From positions 239,408 to 303,407 of the forward strand of contig SKCR01007820.1 in the NCBI GenBank assembly GCA_019454045.1: 64,000 bases of DNA. The letters run 5' to 3'. Positions 1 to 13,200 of the stretch are shown in pieces (positions within the stretch are counted from its first letter, which is position 1; each line of letters begins with the position of its first letter). The position numbers and the translations under genes are program-made. Source of the stretch: Zanthoxylum bungeanum (Eukaryota > Streptophyta > Magnoliopsida > Sapindales > Rutaceae). Under the pieces are notes generated by a model. The model was not told where the DNA came from, made no database searches, and worked only from the letters and a program-made list of their open reading frames with translations.

Positions 1-146
1 GTGTTGGCCTTCTCTAACTCCCCAATTCGCCTCTGGCTCGACTCGGAATATTCTTTCATAAAAATGCCACACTTCATAACCTGAAACAAACTGTTTTAGA
101 TCTTTCATTCGACAGAAAGACATACACAATATATATATATATATAT

Positions 147-1685
147 CTACACACATTTACATCTCACCTGATAACTCAAAGCTGCAATATTTTTGCTTGT
201 TTCTGATGGACCTAATTCAGTCAACCGATATTCATCTTCTTTGAGGAGGAGTCGTTTTATGAATTTGGAAAGGCTGGAGGGATCCAAAATCGTAGTGGTC
301 TCATGAGGAATCTTTATTATAATATTTTCTAAATCTTCCTCTACTTCAACCATAGCTTTCCTCTTTTTTGAAGCTGATGCCCTCTCAATCGATTATTTCA
401 TTAAGGCGAGAACATCAGCCGAATCGACTTCTATTGGCTTGGGGACTTCGACTTCGGTAGCCTCAGTTTCCTTCCATTTGGCTTCCTTAGTCCTTCTTCG
501 GCTTCTCATTTCATCAAGTGAAGGAACCTTGAATGGACCCAACATGATTTCAGCTGCGTACAAAAACTCTTCAGGGGTCAGAGGTTTTAAAAATAGCAGC
601 TCCCCAAAACTTACTTCAATCGCCAAAATGCACAATATCACGGCCAAAATATGCTTACAGAAAGTCAAATGGGTATCTTCTAAATTAAGGACTTCCTTCC
701 ACAGCGGGGTTAGTCTCAGTCTCATTTCTTCTAAAATAGTTCTCCAATTCCGTTTGGAGTCGGGCAAATTGAGAATGAACTTTGTATTTGATACTACTCG
801 ACTGGTAGTATCAAAGCTTCTGTTCAATTGAAGACCTAGAAAAAGAAAACAAGGAAATCTCAGACATGCAAGTAATAAATATAAAAGTGCGAAGGCAGAG
901 TTGAAAACACTCACTCGACGAATTCTAATGTTAAGAAATTTTACCAGTCCCATTCGACCCAAATACACTATCTCCTATCACAAAGAAATAATATTTCAGC
1001 CATTCCCATCTATCATTTATTGTGAGCCCCAACACCAAATGCTCATTCTTTTAGTGAAAATACAAGTGATACCTCCCTTTCTCTCTCAAGTGCTCCTTCA
1101 TATAGTACCTATACAATAGGTCTTTCACCCCAAATTCAATCCCCAACTCAAAAGCCATAACTTAATCGACAGTAAGATCCTCGAAGTATTTGACATTTAA
1201 CTTAGAAGGAGCCAATTGGTGTGAGTAATGATTCAACACTTCCCACACTAACTTTGGAATAAGGATTCTAAATCCATCAATGAATGGGCGTTCATAAAAT
1301 CCAATCCACCCAGGTATTTTGTAATATATCCTTTCAGTCGATGATGCTCGCCTTACTTCTATTGACCGAGGAAACCTATACTTAAATTTCATTTCTCTCA
1401 TTGATTTTTCGGTCACTCGACTAGCTGGGTTCCTAGTTAGAATGTTCGTCAGTTCACTCTTGCTTGGAATCCCACTCGACTCTCCAATGGCAGGCAATGA
1501 CCAAAGAGGTGTCGCATCGGTGGGTACTCCCAACGGTGGTTCAGTTATTATTACAAGTTCAGCTTCAATAAAATCTTCATATGACGAATCCCTTTAAGTC
1601 TCTTCATCACTCAAATCATCGAAGATAGTTCAATATATCTATCAATTTGCGCACCTAAACTACCCAGTGATTCCTCACTCGACAT
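147..1685 (-). pseudogene. Decayed transposon-associated ORF (putative gypsy-type transposon domain)
   Basis: The minus strand carries a broken multi-exon reading frame. It starts at an ATG at 1685 (MSSEESLGSLGAQ...), shifts frame near 1625, meets a stop near 1595, and continues as a 123-codon stretch (1533-1162) containing IPGWIGFYERPFIDGFRI. That stretch resembles the PF04195 putative gypsy-type transposon family. After more stops it resumes as a Leu/Trp-rich stretch (about 830-670), then a Lys/Glu-rich C-terminus (590-395) and a last piece at 353-147. The residue pattern and position upstream of tandem repeats resemble the extra antisense ORFs of Tat-type retrotransposons. I see no intact product. 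The family assignment is by eye only. Confidence 0.5.
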
Positions 1686-2299
1686 TTTTCCAAGCGATAA
1701 AGTTACAAACACCAGTTTTCCTAAAATTTCTACTCCTTAGAAGATCAAAACCATTCATAACCTCAAACAAAATCCAAAAAGTTTCACTATAGCTTTCAAG
1801 ATCAAATAACCTATTTAGACTAAGAACAATGCGAATCTACACTATGAGTAATTAAAGATATTGAATAATATGAAGAATGATATGAATGGTACCTTGAAGA
1901 TCAGGAGAGCCTTCCTAAACTTACCAACCGAAAGAAACTTTTGTGTAGAACAAAATGACTCTTAAAACTCGTTCTTATACATTCCATTTTGGCGCTTTAA
2001 ATTCCCTCCAAAAAAGCCTCGAAATTCCCATTAGGGTTTTAATAAAAAAAATTGGGCTCAAAAACATCCTTAGGCCTATTTTCCCTCCAATCTACCAATA
2101 GTGGTATACAACGAAGTCAACTAAAAGAGACGGTAAGATGACATCTAGCAATTGACATATTCTAGCAAGGAATGAAGCTCGTCCCTTTAATGGAACCATT
2201 TCCCCTATCATTTTTCTCGTACAAGAGTGAAGCCTTGACATGGAAGTCTCACTCGACACAACGCGTAAGAGGACGTAGTGTGATGATATTTCAGTCGAC

Positions 2300-3640
2300 A
2301 TGCATATATGAGAATTTTTTATAGGTACATTCTAGTCGACATCAATGTATGAAGTGTTTGCAGGGACGTTCCAGGCGACATTACATAATAGGAGTTGACA
2401 TGATTACGTCCCAGTCGATACTATATGATAAAGAATTGGTGTGATTACGATCACTACATGCGGTTTTGGAGACTTGGTGTTAATACATCCCAGTCGACAT
2501 CAATGTATGAAGTCTGCATGATTATTTCAGTCGATATGACTATGTCAGTTGACATGCATATATGAGAATTTTTTTGTAGGTATATTCCAGTTGACATCAA
2601 TGTATGAAGTGTTTTCGGGGACGTTCCATGCGACATTACTTAATAGGAGTTGACATGATTACGTCCCAGTCGATACTATATGATAAAGAATTAGTGTGAT
2701 TACGATCACTACATGCGGTTTTGGAGACTTGGTGTTAATACATCCCAGTCAACATCAATGTATGAAGTTTACATGATTATTTCAGTCGATATGACTATTT
2801 CAGTTTACATGCATATATGAGAATTTATGTAGGTACATTCTAGTCGACATCAATGTATGAAGTCTGCAGGATTATTTCAGTCGACTTGACTATTTCAGTC
2901 GACATGTATATATGAGAATTTTTTGTAGGTACATTCCAGTCGACATCAATGTATAAAGTGTTTGCAGAGACGTTCCAGGCGACATTACATAATATGAGTT
3001 GACATGATTACATCCCAATCGATACTATATGATAAAGAATTGGTGTGATTACGATCACTACATGTGGTTTTGGAGACTTGGTGTTAATACATCCTAGTCG
3101 ACATCAATGTATGAAGTCTGCAAGATTATTTCAGTCGACATGCATATATGAGAATTTTTGTAGGTACATTCCAGTCGACATCAATGTATGAAGTGTTTGC
3201 AGGATCATTCCAGTCGACATCAATATATGAATCTTTGCAAGATTATTCCAGTCGACATCCATGTATGAAGTCTTTGCAGGATTATTTCAGTCGGCATGCA
3301 TATACGAAGTGTTTGCAGGATTATTCCACTCGATATCAATATATGAAGTCTTTGCAGGATTATTTCAGTCGACATTCAACATGCATGTATGAGAATTTTT
3401 GTAGGATTATTTTAGTCGACATGCTTGACTATTCCAGTCGCCATACATATATGAAAACTCGATATGAGGTCGATAATACACGTAAGGAGACTTAGTATGA
3501 AGATAATCCAGTCGACATGCAAGTCAGAAGACTTAGTAAGGATATCCCATTCGACACTACACGAATGGAGATTTAGTATTAGGATATCCTAGTTGACATA
3601 CACGAATGAAGACTCGGTGAACACAATGCCTCAATCGATA
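2300..3640. repeat. Tandem array 1, CAGTCGACAT-cored
   Basis: A larger unit of about 254 bp starts with GAGAATTTTT near 2310, 2564 and 2819, followed by shortened copies near 2914 and 3150. From about 3172 the array turns into a simple 38-39 bp repeat with core CAGTCGACATCAATGTATGA (copies at 3172, 3211, 3249, 3288 and on). Copies diverge towards 3640, with scattered related units to about 3900. The 115-codon open frame at 3148-3495 is a by-product of the 39-bp periodicity (a multiple of three), not a gene. Confidence 0.85.
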
Positions 3641-3929
3641 TCTCCATGTGTAGCTTGGAGCATAATTTGGATCCCAAACAACTCTACACAAATGAAGACT
3701 TAGAATGAAGTATATTTCCCAGTCGACATCTCCATATGTGTAACTTTGTGCTTAATGTTCAACTCATTTGACATCTACATGTATGTAGCTTGGGATTTAT
3801 TGTGGATCCTAGACGCGTGTATAGCTTGAGGTTTGATGTGCATCTCATTCGACATCCACATGTGTGTAGCTTGGGACTTCTTGTGGATCCCAATCAACAC
3901 TACGCGTACAAGCCTGTATCTTGACCATT

Positions 3930-5060
3930 AACTGGTTTAGTTGACTGGGAACATGCCTCATGGCTCATAAAGAGTCAAGCTGAAGACCTGACCATCGATT
4001 GGTTCAGTCGACTGGGAACATCCCCCATGGCTCATATAGAGTCAAGCTCAAAACCTGACCATCAATTGGTTCAGTCGACTGGAAACATGCCCCATGGCTC
4101 ATGTAGAGTCAATCTGAAGACCTGACTAACAATTGGTTCAGTCGACTAGGTGTAGAGTCAAGTTCAAGACATGACCATCGATTGGTTCAGTTGACTGGGA
4201 ACATTCCCCATAGCTCATGTAGAGTCAAGCTTAAGACCAGACCATCAATTGGTTTAGTCGACTGGGAACATGCCCTATGGCTCATGTAGATTCAAGCTGA
4301 AGACCTAACTATCAATTGGTTCAGTCGACTGGGAACATCCCTCATGACTCATGTAGAGTCAAGCTTAAGACCTGACCATGAACTGGTTCAGTCGACTGGG
4401 AACATCTCCCATGGCTCATGTAGAGTCAAGCTTGAGTCCTGACCTTCAACTGGTTCAGTCGACTGGGAATATGCCTCATGGCTCATGTAGAGTCAAACTT
4501 AAGTCCCGACTGTTGATTGGTTCAGTCGACTGGGAACTTACCCCATGGCTCACGTAGAGTCAAGCTCGAGTCCTGACCTTCAACCTGTTCAGTCGACTGG
4601 GAACATACCCCAAGGCTCATGTAGAACCAAGTAGAAAACACGACCTTCATCTGAACCAAACGACATCGAAGACTCCTCTGGTCCTTTGACCTGTTGCATG
4701 GGGATTATCCTGACCTTTATCTGGTTCAGTCGACTTGGGAATATGCCTCTTGGCTCATGTAGAGTCAAACTCAAGTCCTGACCGTTGATTGGTTCAGTCG
4801 ACTGTGAACTTGCCCTATGGCTCACGTATAGTCAAGCTCGAGTCCTGACCTTCAACCTGTTCAGTCGACTGAGAACATGCCTCAAGGCTCATGTAGAACC
4901 AAGTAGAAGACAGACCTTCATCTGAACCAAATGACATCGAAGGCTCATCTGGTCCTTTGACCCGTTGCATAGGGATTATCCTGACCTTCATCTGGTTCAG
5001 TCGACTGGGAATATTGCCTATGGTTCATGTAGAGTTAAGTTGAAGTCCTGACCTTCAACG
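3930..5060. repeat. Tandem array 2, 67-bp unit
   Basis: The unit is 67 bp (GACTGGGA starts at 3943, 4010 and 4077) and contains GTTCAGTCGACTGGGAACAT and a CTCATGTAGAGTCAAGCT block. I see a dozen or more diverged copies. A longer inserted segment, marked by CAAGGCTCATGTAGAACC, recurs about 272 bp apart (4611 and 4883), so a composite unit was itself duplicated. The CAGTCGAC core is shared with array 1, which suggests a common origin. Confidence 0.85.
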
Positions 5061-5169
5061 ACTCCAGACGAAATTAAAGACGTCAACATACCAAAATCAG
5101 ATCCCAGACGATACACTCGACAAATTTCTCTCCAAGTCAAAGGCTATTTGAATTGGAGAGTATGGAACA

Positions 5170-5764
5170 AACTGTACTGGCCAAATTTGAGCCCAAAGAT
5201 AAAATCGTCTTTTCATTTCGAACCCAACAGTAAACAAAGCCCTAGAGTGGTAACCCAGCCCAAAGAATTTAACATTATTGAGTCACAATTAAGCCAGCAG
5301 CTTAAATACAACCCTTCCTTATTATATACCAACTACTCCCCCTCATTTTCCTAACACAAGGCATATTTTCACATGATCAGCCTATTTTCATCAAATACAT
5401 GAACACGTTGTGGGACGTATGCCAACTAATGAAGTCACATTTCTCTACCTATAAAATAGCAACACAATTCAAAATATTTTCATTCAAGTCTTAGTTCTCA
5501 TACTTGAGCTCTCTAAGCTTCTCACTCCCTAAACACCAACCACCGTCCTCACGGCAATCAACAGAAGTCAAGGTAACTTCCGACCTTGTTCTTCCATTAT
5601 ATACAACTCGTCTTCATACTGACTTGAGCGTCGGAGTGCCTACGGCACCCACCACATCGGTGGACAGTACTCCCCGCTCACTCTACCTTTGTTTTGTAGG
5701 ATTGCTAGTGCCCTCAACCTACAAATTCTCGATTGTGGACCTCAGGCGAAATCCAGCATCCACA
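5170..5764 (+). mobile_element. Probable 3' LTR of a truncated Ty3/gypsy-like element
   Basis: The stretch has LTR organisation: a TATA-like CTATAAAATAG near 5451, then a pyrimidine/CA-rich leader with GACTTGAGCGTCGGAGTG (near 5621) and GTGGACCTCAGG (near 5735), which resemble R-U5 sequences of plant gypsy LTRs. It ends at ATCCACA (5764). Past that point the sequence switches to CACTA-type repeats. The left edge is uncertain; a TGTACTGG near 5172 is one candidate. Together with the antisense ORF and the arrays it would be the 3' end of one element whose body lies left of the window. Confidence 0.4.
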
Positions 5765-6106
5765 GTAATGAAATTAGTTTGAAATTAATTTGTAATAATA
5801 ATTTGCTTATACCATTTAGCGTCGAAATATTCAACGCTAAAGGTAATAAAATAATATATATTTTTTAATATTATATCACCTTTAGCGTCGAAATATTCGA
5901 TGCTAAAGGTCAACCTTTTGGCGTCGAAAATATTTATTGTCAAATACGTGCTTCAGCGTCGAAAATTACAATTTGTTGTCGAAATATTTTTGACGCAAAA
6001 TATTGTACTTTAGCATCAAAAATTTTTATTTCGACGTTAATTGTCTTTCTCGTCCACATTTTAGCGTCAATATTTTTCAACGCTAAAAACCTTATTTTCT
6101 ATAGTG
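5765..6106 (-). mobile_element. Terminal part of a CACTA (En/Spm-like) DNA transposon
   Basis: The right edge reads, on the minus strand, CACTATAGAAAATAAGG, the typical start of plant CACTA termini. Inside it are several copies, in both orientations, of a TTTAGCGTCGAAATATT-like sub-terminal motif (near 5817, 5882, 5918, 5955, 6001, 6061). Only one end is visible. The other end is beyond or within the LTR-like block that abuts it at 5764, which fits a retroelement inserted into the CACTA element. The 64-codon frame at 6261-6067 is not a gene. Confidence 0.65.
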
Positions 6107-6777
6107 CAATTCTTGGAAATTTTTAGAGATCCAAATGTTATTGCCCCAAAATGATTTAAATGATTATTTTTCACTTTTATTTTTGATGAATTGATCCCAA
6201 AAAAAGAGATATAGCTATGGTCATTCTTAATTTCTATTTGCAGCTTCAATTTAATTAACATGGCCCATAAATTTAGGCTCTGTTTAATATTGAGATGAAA
6301 AAAGTATGATGAACAAATATTTGATTAATAAATGGTGATATATAAAAATATTTTTAAGTTAATAAAATAATTTTGGTGTTTTTTTTAATGGTGAATAAAA
6401 ATTAAAAATCTTAATTTTTTATAAAATTCAATTTTTTTACAATCACGATAATTTATTATAACTTTTTTTTCCATCAATCAAACGTTTAAAAATTATATTT
6501 TAATCAAAACATAATTTTATCATCTAACTATATATATCATACTATGATACCAAACATGGACTTAGTGATTGGAATGTCAATTCATAGAAATAAAAGTCAA
6601 AATTTATAACAACAATTTTTAGCTACAAATGAAACTATAATAGCTAATGAATGTTCCATTTGACTTGGTTAGTTGAGATATCCTGCAAAAAGAAGGCAAG
6701 TATAAAATAATTTATTCAATAAAAATAAAAATGCATTTGAGTGAACTAGTGAGAGGAATATTTTTTATATATATATA
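6107..6777. other. AT-rich intergenic DNA
   Basis: AT-rich sequence with no convincing reading frame, RNA gene or terminal repeat. It ends in an (AT)n tract at about 6765-6780 that is the left breakpoint of the following duplication. Confidence 0.6.
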
Positions 6778-7603
6778 TTATTTAATGCTTTATGCCATTT
6801 ATTGTCACATTCTAAGACCGGTACCAATGGAGCTAGCCAGTGCAAAATGCTACATCTTGTCAACAATCAAATTACACTAAAAAAACAATTTATATTTATT
6901 TATACTGTTCTTATAAATTAAGTAGAGGAATTATGCTAAGCCAAACTTTGCCAACTTTCTATCGAAGAGTGCTTAATTAGTAATTAATTTAATATACAAC
7001 ACTTTAATTTTCTCTCTTCTTTAATTTTTTCTCTCCCTCTTAACTTATCTTCGGTATATTTGTTAAAATTGGTGCTCGGAGCGCCAATCTGAATCGTATT
7101 TATGTCTGATTCATGAATACGACCAATACCTTTTTTCCATAATATTACTTATTTATGGTAGCACCTATTATTTTTTATTATATATATATATTATTTAATG
7201 CTTTATGCCATTTATTGTCACATTCTAAGACCGGTACCAATGGAGCTAGCCAGTGCAAAATGCTACATCTTGTCAACAATCAAATTACACTAAAAAAACA
7301 ATTTATATTTATTTATACTGTTCTTATAAATTAAGTAGAGGAATTATGCTAATCCAAACTTTGCCAACTTTCTATCGAAGAGTGCTTAATTAGTAATTAA
7401 TTTAATATACAACACTTTAATTTTCTCTCTTCTTTTATTTTTTCTCTCCCTCTTAACTTGTGTTTGGTATATTTGTTAGGATTGGTGCTCGGAGCGCCAA
7501 TCCGAATCGTATTTATGTCTGATTCATGAATACGACCAATACTTTTTCCATAATATTACTTATTTATGGTAGCACCTATTATTTTTTATTATATATATAT
7601 ATT
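6778..7603. repeat. 413-bp tandem duplication across the left LTR junction
   Basis: TTATTTAATGCTTTATGCC at 6778 recurs at 7191, and the two copies stay near-identical to about 7190 and 7603. Each copy holds about 280 bp of flanking DNA (with CTAAGACCGGTACCAATGG) plus the first 130 bp of the LTR starting TGTTA (7061 and 7474). Both copies end in (TA)n. Because LTR sequence lies inside the unit, the duplication happened after the retroelement inserted. Copy 1 reads TGTTAAAATT where copy 2 reads TGTTAGGATT. Confidence 0.9.
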
Positions 7604-9502
7604 CGATCTAATTCATTAGATTGAAACTAAATCGTGTTTAGTGATATATACATATTAGACAAAAACCCGATAATATATAATGTAGTGCGCAATTACAACG
7701 TAGCTTGTAATTAACATTGGGAAGCGTCACTACTAGAAATATATTATCAAATTAAGTTCATGGTCAAGATTTACTGACACGGGTCGGTTAGTAAAATCCA
7801 TTGAGACCAGTACATGTCGTATATTGGACTTGCTCCGATGGTTTATCCCAATGAACCATGAGTCTCGGGAGACTCATATAGACGTATAGGTGTTTATTTG
7901 ATAAACACTGAACGACTCACCAAAGATTACCTAATAGATGGTACATCAACATCAATATGAATCTTCTTGGGTTGAGTAGGATAGTGATTCTTTGACTTGA
8001 GATACCATTGTGGATATATGAGTTATCCTCCACACTTAGATGGCAGTCACGTTACCGATCTATTAAAATCAGACATTCGTCTGTTCGTTGGGTGTGGACT
8101 CATGCTTATGATATCCTGTGTGTATCAAGAAAGAATCTGTCAGTCCTGTGTACAAGGCATAGGTGTCCATTATATGATTAGCAGTCTGTTAAATCCATGG
8201 CCGTGGTATACTTCGGAAGTAAGTTTCGAGTGTTATTTAGAATATTGTTAATAGATACGTCGACACGATTATACTTATAAAGATTTGATGTTTATATCTA
8301 TATCTCTGGAATAATCCGGATACCAGTGACGGAAGGATTATACGTATGCAAAGACCTCGACCTGTATGATTCAGCGAGTTTATCTGTGGTCGTCATAATT
8401 TACAGGTGGGTGAATTATGAACACGAAATTGGATTTTGTGACGGATATGCCTGAATCTAGAAAGTCTCACTAATGAAATATACTCGTAGAGTACTATGGC
8501 AACAGTTATGAATAATACTGATTATTTATAACTCGTTTAACGGTTAAAAAAATACATGCAATCGGGACCTAACGATCATTTCCGAATTAATGTGTATTTG
8601 TATTTAATACTTGATTTTATTAAATACACATTAATTAAATATCAAATTGTGATATTTAACATATACGATTGATATATGTATTTTGATTATTTAATGTAAA
8701 TATAATACATATATTTAAAATATTTGTATTTGACTATTTAATTATATAAATATTATATGATTAAAATAATTAAAGTAACAAATATCTTAAATCACGATTT
8801 GCTTTATTAAAGTAAGGAAATGACAAATTCTTATTGGTTCACTTGTAAGCTTTACTTTAATAAGATAAGTGTTATCTTTTAAATAAAGTATTCTTGGACA
8901 AATGAAAATGAAACAAGTTGTAACATTTATTATTTTTCTTAGAGTGACTCACGACAATCACAAGAAAGAACATATAAATTTTTTGTTTCATTTTTCATAA
9001 CACAACACAAGGTTTTCAAAAATTCACTAAGTTAAAATTGAGAGAAAAAGTGAAGAACAAATGGAGAAAAGCTTGGAAACTTGGAGTTTTTGTAAGTTAT
9101 TTCCAATTTTCTTCGACTAAGAAATTGTTTCTATGGTTCTATGCTTCAATTTATGTAACTTAGAATTTTCTCTAATGTTTAATTATGTGAATTATTGTGT
9201 TGTAAACTTGTTTGAAGGTGTTTAGCATGTATGATCAATTAATAAGCTAATTAGGAGTAATTACGCTTATTTAATTAATTGATGAATAAAGTTGTCATTC
9301 TATAGTTGTTTAGCCATTCATAAATAACCTAAAATTGTTCTTGAGTTGTTTCATGATGGTGACACTTGATTGTTGTGGTATTAGATTGATTAAAATGTTG
9401 AATTTTATCAATTTAGTGTCAAATGTGCAATTGGTGTAATTTATGAAATTAGGGTTCTGAACCCAATCCAATTTTGGGTCTTTTCATATATGTGATGTAA
9501 TT

Positions 9503-9538
<36 letters not shown>

Positions 9539-10276
9539 TTTGGGATTGATTGGATTTGATCTTGACATGTTTTGAACTAAAAATGACCAAATTACAAATC
9601 CTGAAAATTATAGAGGTTGTTCGGCAACTTCAGAAAAATTTGGAATTTTTATTGCAAATTGTATTTTCATGTATTAAACATGTATAAATCATTTTTGGAT
9701 TGATTTGGAATCACTTAAATATATATTTGACAATTTAAGGACCAAAATGATCAAAATACAAAGTTTAGGGGTCTCACGGTCATTAATGATAAATCTGATT
9801 TTTCATATAAAAATTAAGTTTTATTTATTTAGTAATTAGAATAAATTGGTTTATTTTAATTGCCCAATAAAAATATTTATCGGAAATTATTTCGGAGTGA
9901 AAATACGCGAAAACAGTGAAAAACGGCGTTACCGGGTAACAGCTGTCCAAACATTGAACTGGGCACTGTTCGGGCAGTCCACGAACTGACCAAATATTTT
10001 TAGGGCTAATCTGGGCAGTCCCTATATGCATTGGTCGATCGGTTCGGCCGGAAACTCATTTTATGCTATTTTGCGGAAAAATATTTTTGTAAAAGTTTCG
10101 CGATATTTCTATATTATTTATGTCATTATATGATATCGAATAAATATGTTTATGTGAAATATGAATGAATTATCAATATTGGATATTGAATAATTTATTC
10201 GTAAGTTTAAAAATTTTAAACTACGATTTCGCCTAAACCGCGCTCCTTCCACTACGCCTCTGATATGACCCCAACA
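7474..10276 (+). repeat. 5' LTR of the LARD-like element
   Basis: 2,803 bp, starting TGTTAGGATTGG and ending GACCCCAACA. It contains (TA)n tracts near 7591 and 9508. Open stretches at 7997-8251 (plus) and 10031-9825 (minus) recur in decayed form in the other LTR and are not genes. Confidence 0.9.
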
Positions 10277-13200
10277 AAATGGTATCAGAGCGAGTCTGAT
10301 TCTGAACCCCTGATATGATTAGCCCTTTAAATTTGATATTTAATCTAATCTTTACTTTTTACATGAATTTATTTATTTATTTTGATTAAATAAAGTGAAA
10401 AACATCTTTTAGGAAAATCCCCGTTAAATAAGGTTTTATAAAGTGACTAGTATTAAGAATACTTGTTTCTCCGTCCTCCTTGTCAATACAAATGTAAATA
10501 TTTTCATGATGTTATGGCTGTAACGTGCCAAAGCTGTGCAGTTATGGTTAAAGGTAGTTCATTTGCGCCGGTAGAACTTATATGATAAGAGACAACTTCA
10601 AGTGAAAGTGGAAATCTTGAACGTGCCAAAGTTGTTGGGACTACATCGGTAGTTTGAGTTTGTCATTGACAAGTGAAGCCTTGATACGCCTCATGTGAAC
10701 ATGCCAAAGCTGTCACAACGAGAAACGGTCAAGAAAAAATCAGGTGTCACAGCGAGTGTGATTGACAATGAGTTGTCTACCCGTGAATATATCTAGGCGA
10801 GAACGTGTCAAAGCTGTGAGTCGAAGTGTATTTATAGGGTCCACTTCCCATTATAGAATTCGATTTAACTATTGAATTCTCATTTTACGTTGGGGATTAC
10901 GGTATTACGTAAAGTAGTGGGAGGCACTGCTAGGTTAAAAATCCATAACTGATGCAGTGTGTAATATTATGAAAATCATCGCTTATGTATTTTCCTTATT
11001 CTATTGTTCAGATAGAATTAAACTCTTATCCACTGTATGCATATTTTATATATGTTTTCTGAAGTCAATTATGGTTGCAGATTTCTAGAATAGGTTCTAG
11101 ATTAGAATAGACTATGATATAATCATTCTAGACATAATTGTTTCTTATGCAGTTAGATTGACATGAATTTGTTCATGTCTCGAGATTCTTCACTGGCATT
11201 AAGAAAACCCCATTAGGTATTTGTTTATCTGATAATGACGTTTCTTGACTTTAGTGACATTCAGAGGTCACGTGTCAGACACTATTTTCTTTTCAATTAT
11301 TTGCAAATATTGTAAATAGTTGAAGGTAAATTATAAAGTTAAAGAAAGAAGATGTGTATAGTTGTGTATATAAAATATCGATTTTCACAATACGACAACT
11401 GTAGATATTGGATATCAGATCTCTCGTCTAGTTATTTAAAATATTGTTGAATGATTGTTTCGATATTTGATATCAGAACTTGCGACTATTGGATAGTTAC
11501 TTGTTCTCTGTAAACAGTTGTTACATATTTTAAAGCGACTAGTAGTGTCATTAACCAATCGATAAACATTAAGAAAAAAATTTGGTTAAGTAAATAACTT
11601 AGAACATTATTTTATGAGATTTTATCACTTAAGTATTATATGCTTATTTCATATGGTAAAGGATGGTCTGATACGAGATCACACCACATATCTTTATCCA
11701 TTTAATGAATATTGTATTCGGGAATGTGATTAAATCTCATTTAACCAATGATTGTCATTAAACCAGAAAATTTATTAAACTAATACATTTGATGTATTTA
11801 CTTTAATGAATTATAAATTGCTTAAGGTAGTTTTCTTTACTTCGTAACTTAGTCAATGAATCGTCGTGACTTAGTTACGTGTTTCTGATGAAATGCGGAT
11901 AGAATATTTTGACTGGTTCAAAGATATTCCATCTGAAGTTTTGAAAAACCGTATCTTTGTAATTCACTGTGAGTCTTTGAATTGTTCAAAGATGTTTGAT
12001 ATGATCAAACATATGAATTTAAGGCAATAGTTATAAGGTTATTTAATGAATATGATTCTTACTCAATATAATTCTTCCATTATTCCATATTGATGGAATT
12101 AGTTAGTGGGAATAATAGAATCTTATATATGATTTGATTCGTTTGATATTGAGTGTTACCGAATTAGTTTAAATACTCTTGGGGATATGCTCCAGTAACA
12201 CTAATTCATCATTTTTAATTAATGTTCCATTTGTTTCTACAGATACGTATATGATATGTACACGTAGAAAATTTGAATCTTGAAATATTTGAGATTTAAA
12301 TCTTTCTTTTGTATAATGGTTATATAATGGAAGGTACTTGCGCCTCAGAGGTACAAGTAAAACTTTATCATTTATTCTATTTAATTGAATATTATATTCT
12401 AATTGATCGAATATATTTTCTACGATCCCGAGTAATAAAATTGTTTTATTACTTAGTATGTAACATCGGATGTTGACCATTGTAGAAAAGACTTGACTTA
12501 TTGAAGTCAAATGTGAGAGTGATAAACTAGAAATGGAACTACATAATTAATAAGATGAAAATATCCTTTATTTTCTTCCCTATAAGTTCAATAGGATGTC
12601 AGAATCATTTGCAAAGTATTTGATACTTAATTGTTATGTTGTTTTCTTTTCGAAGAAAGTTATCATATAACTTATAGTGGGAACGATATTTGATATCGAT
12701 TTCGGAAATTAGCATTAAACCATAGATCTAATATTGTTCATAGCTTACTACGATCAAGTTTGGAACTTGATTGAGCTTTTATTTTGAATCGTTCATAAAA
12801 TTTGCAAATGGTTTACGCAACAAAAGCACAATGAGCTTATTAAAGATTTGACCTTTATAGTATGACAGTGAGAAAAGTTATACTCAGCGATCTATTGTAG
12901 ATTCTGAGGAACCTTGTCTCTAGTCGCACTGATTGAATAATTTAAGATCTGTTTGTTAATAATGATATCAAATTATACATTTTAGCTAAATGAATACAAA
13001 GTGGCGTTTCTGAATGTTTTCTTCAGATAAGAGATCCATTGTGATTCTTAGTTTGAAGAGTTCGTTTTGTAATGGCCTTGGAGTTTGTATTATGCTAAGA
13101 TTACAATTTAGTATATTAGCTTATAGAGCCTATTGTAGACTCGGATGAGCTTTCTGGAAATTTGTGTTTTCTAATTTTGATATCAGTCATATTGTCTGAT

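Noticed and set aside
3148..3495. 115-codon repetitive protein
   Set aside because: Produced by a 39-bp tandem repeat whose length is a multiple of three; no start context, no domain.
2300..5060. CRISPR array
   Set aside because: Adjacent head-to-tail repeats without unique spacers, in a plant nuclear sequence.
7997..8251. 84-codon plus-strand frame (and its 73-codon counterpart at 14863-15084)
   Set aside because: Both lie at the same place in the two LTR copies, the frames are not conserved between them, and no domain is recognisable.
12169..12510. 113-codon minus-strand frame in the LARD interior
   Set aside because: AT-rich, low-complexity composition and no retrotransposon or plant domain; probably a chance frame.
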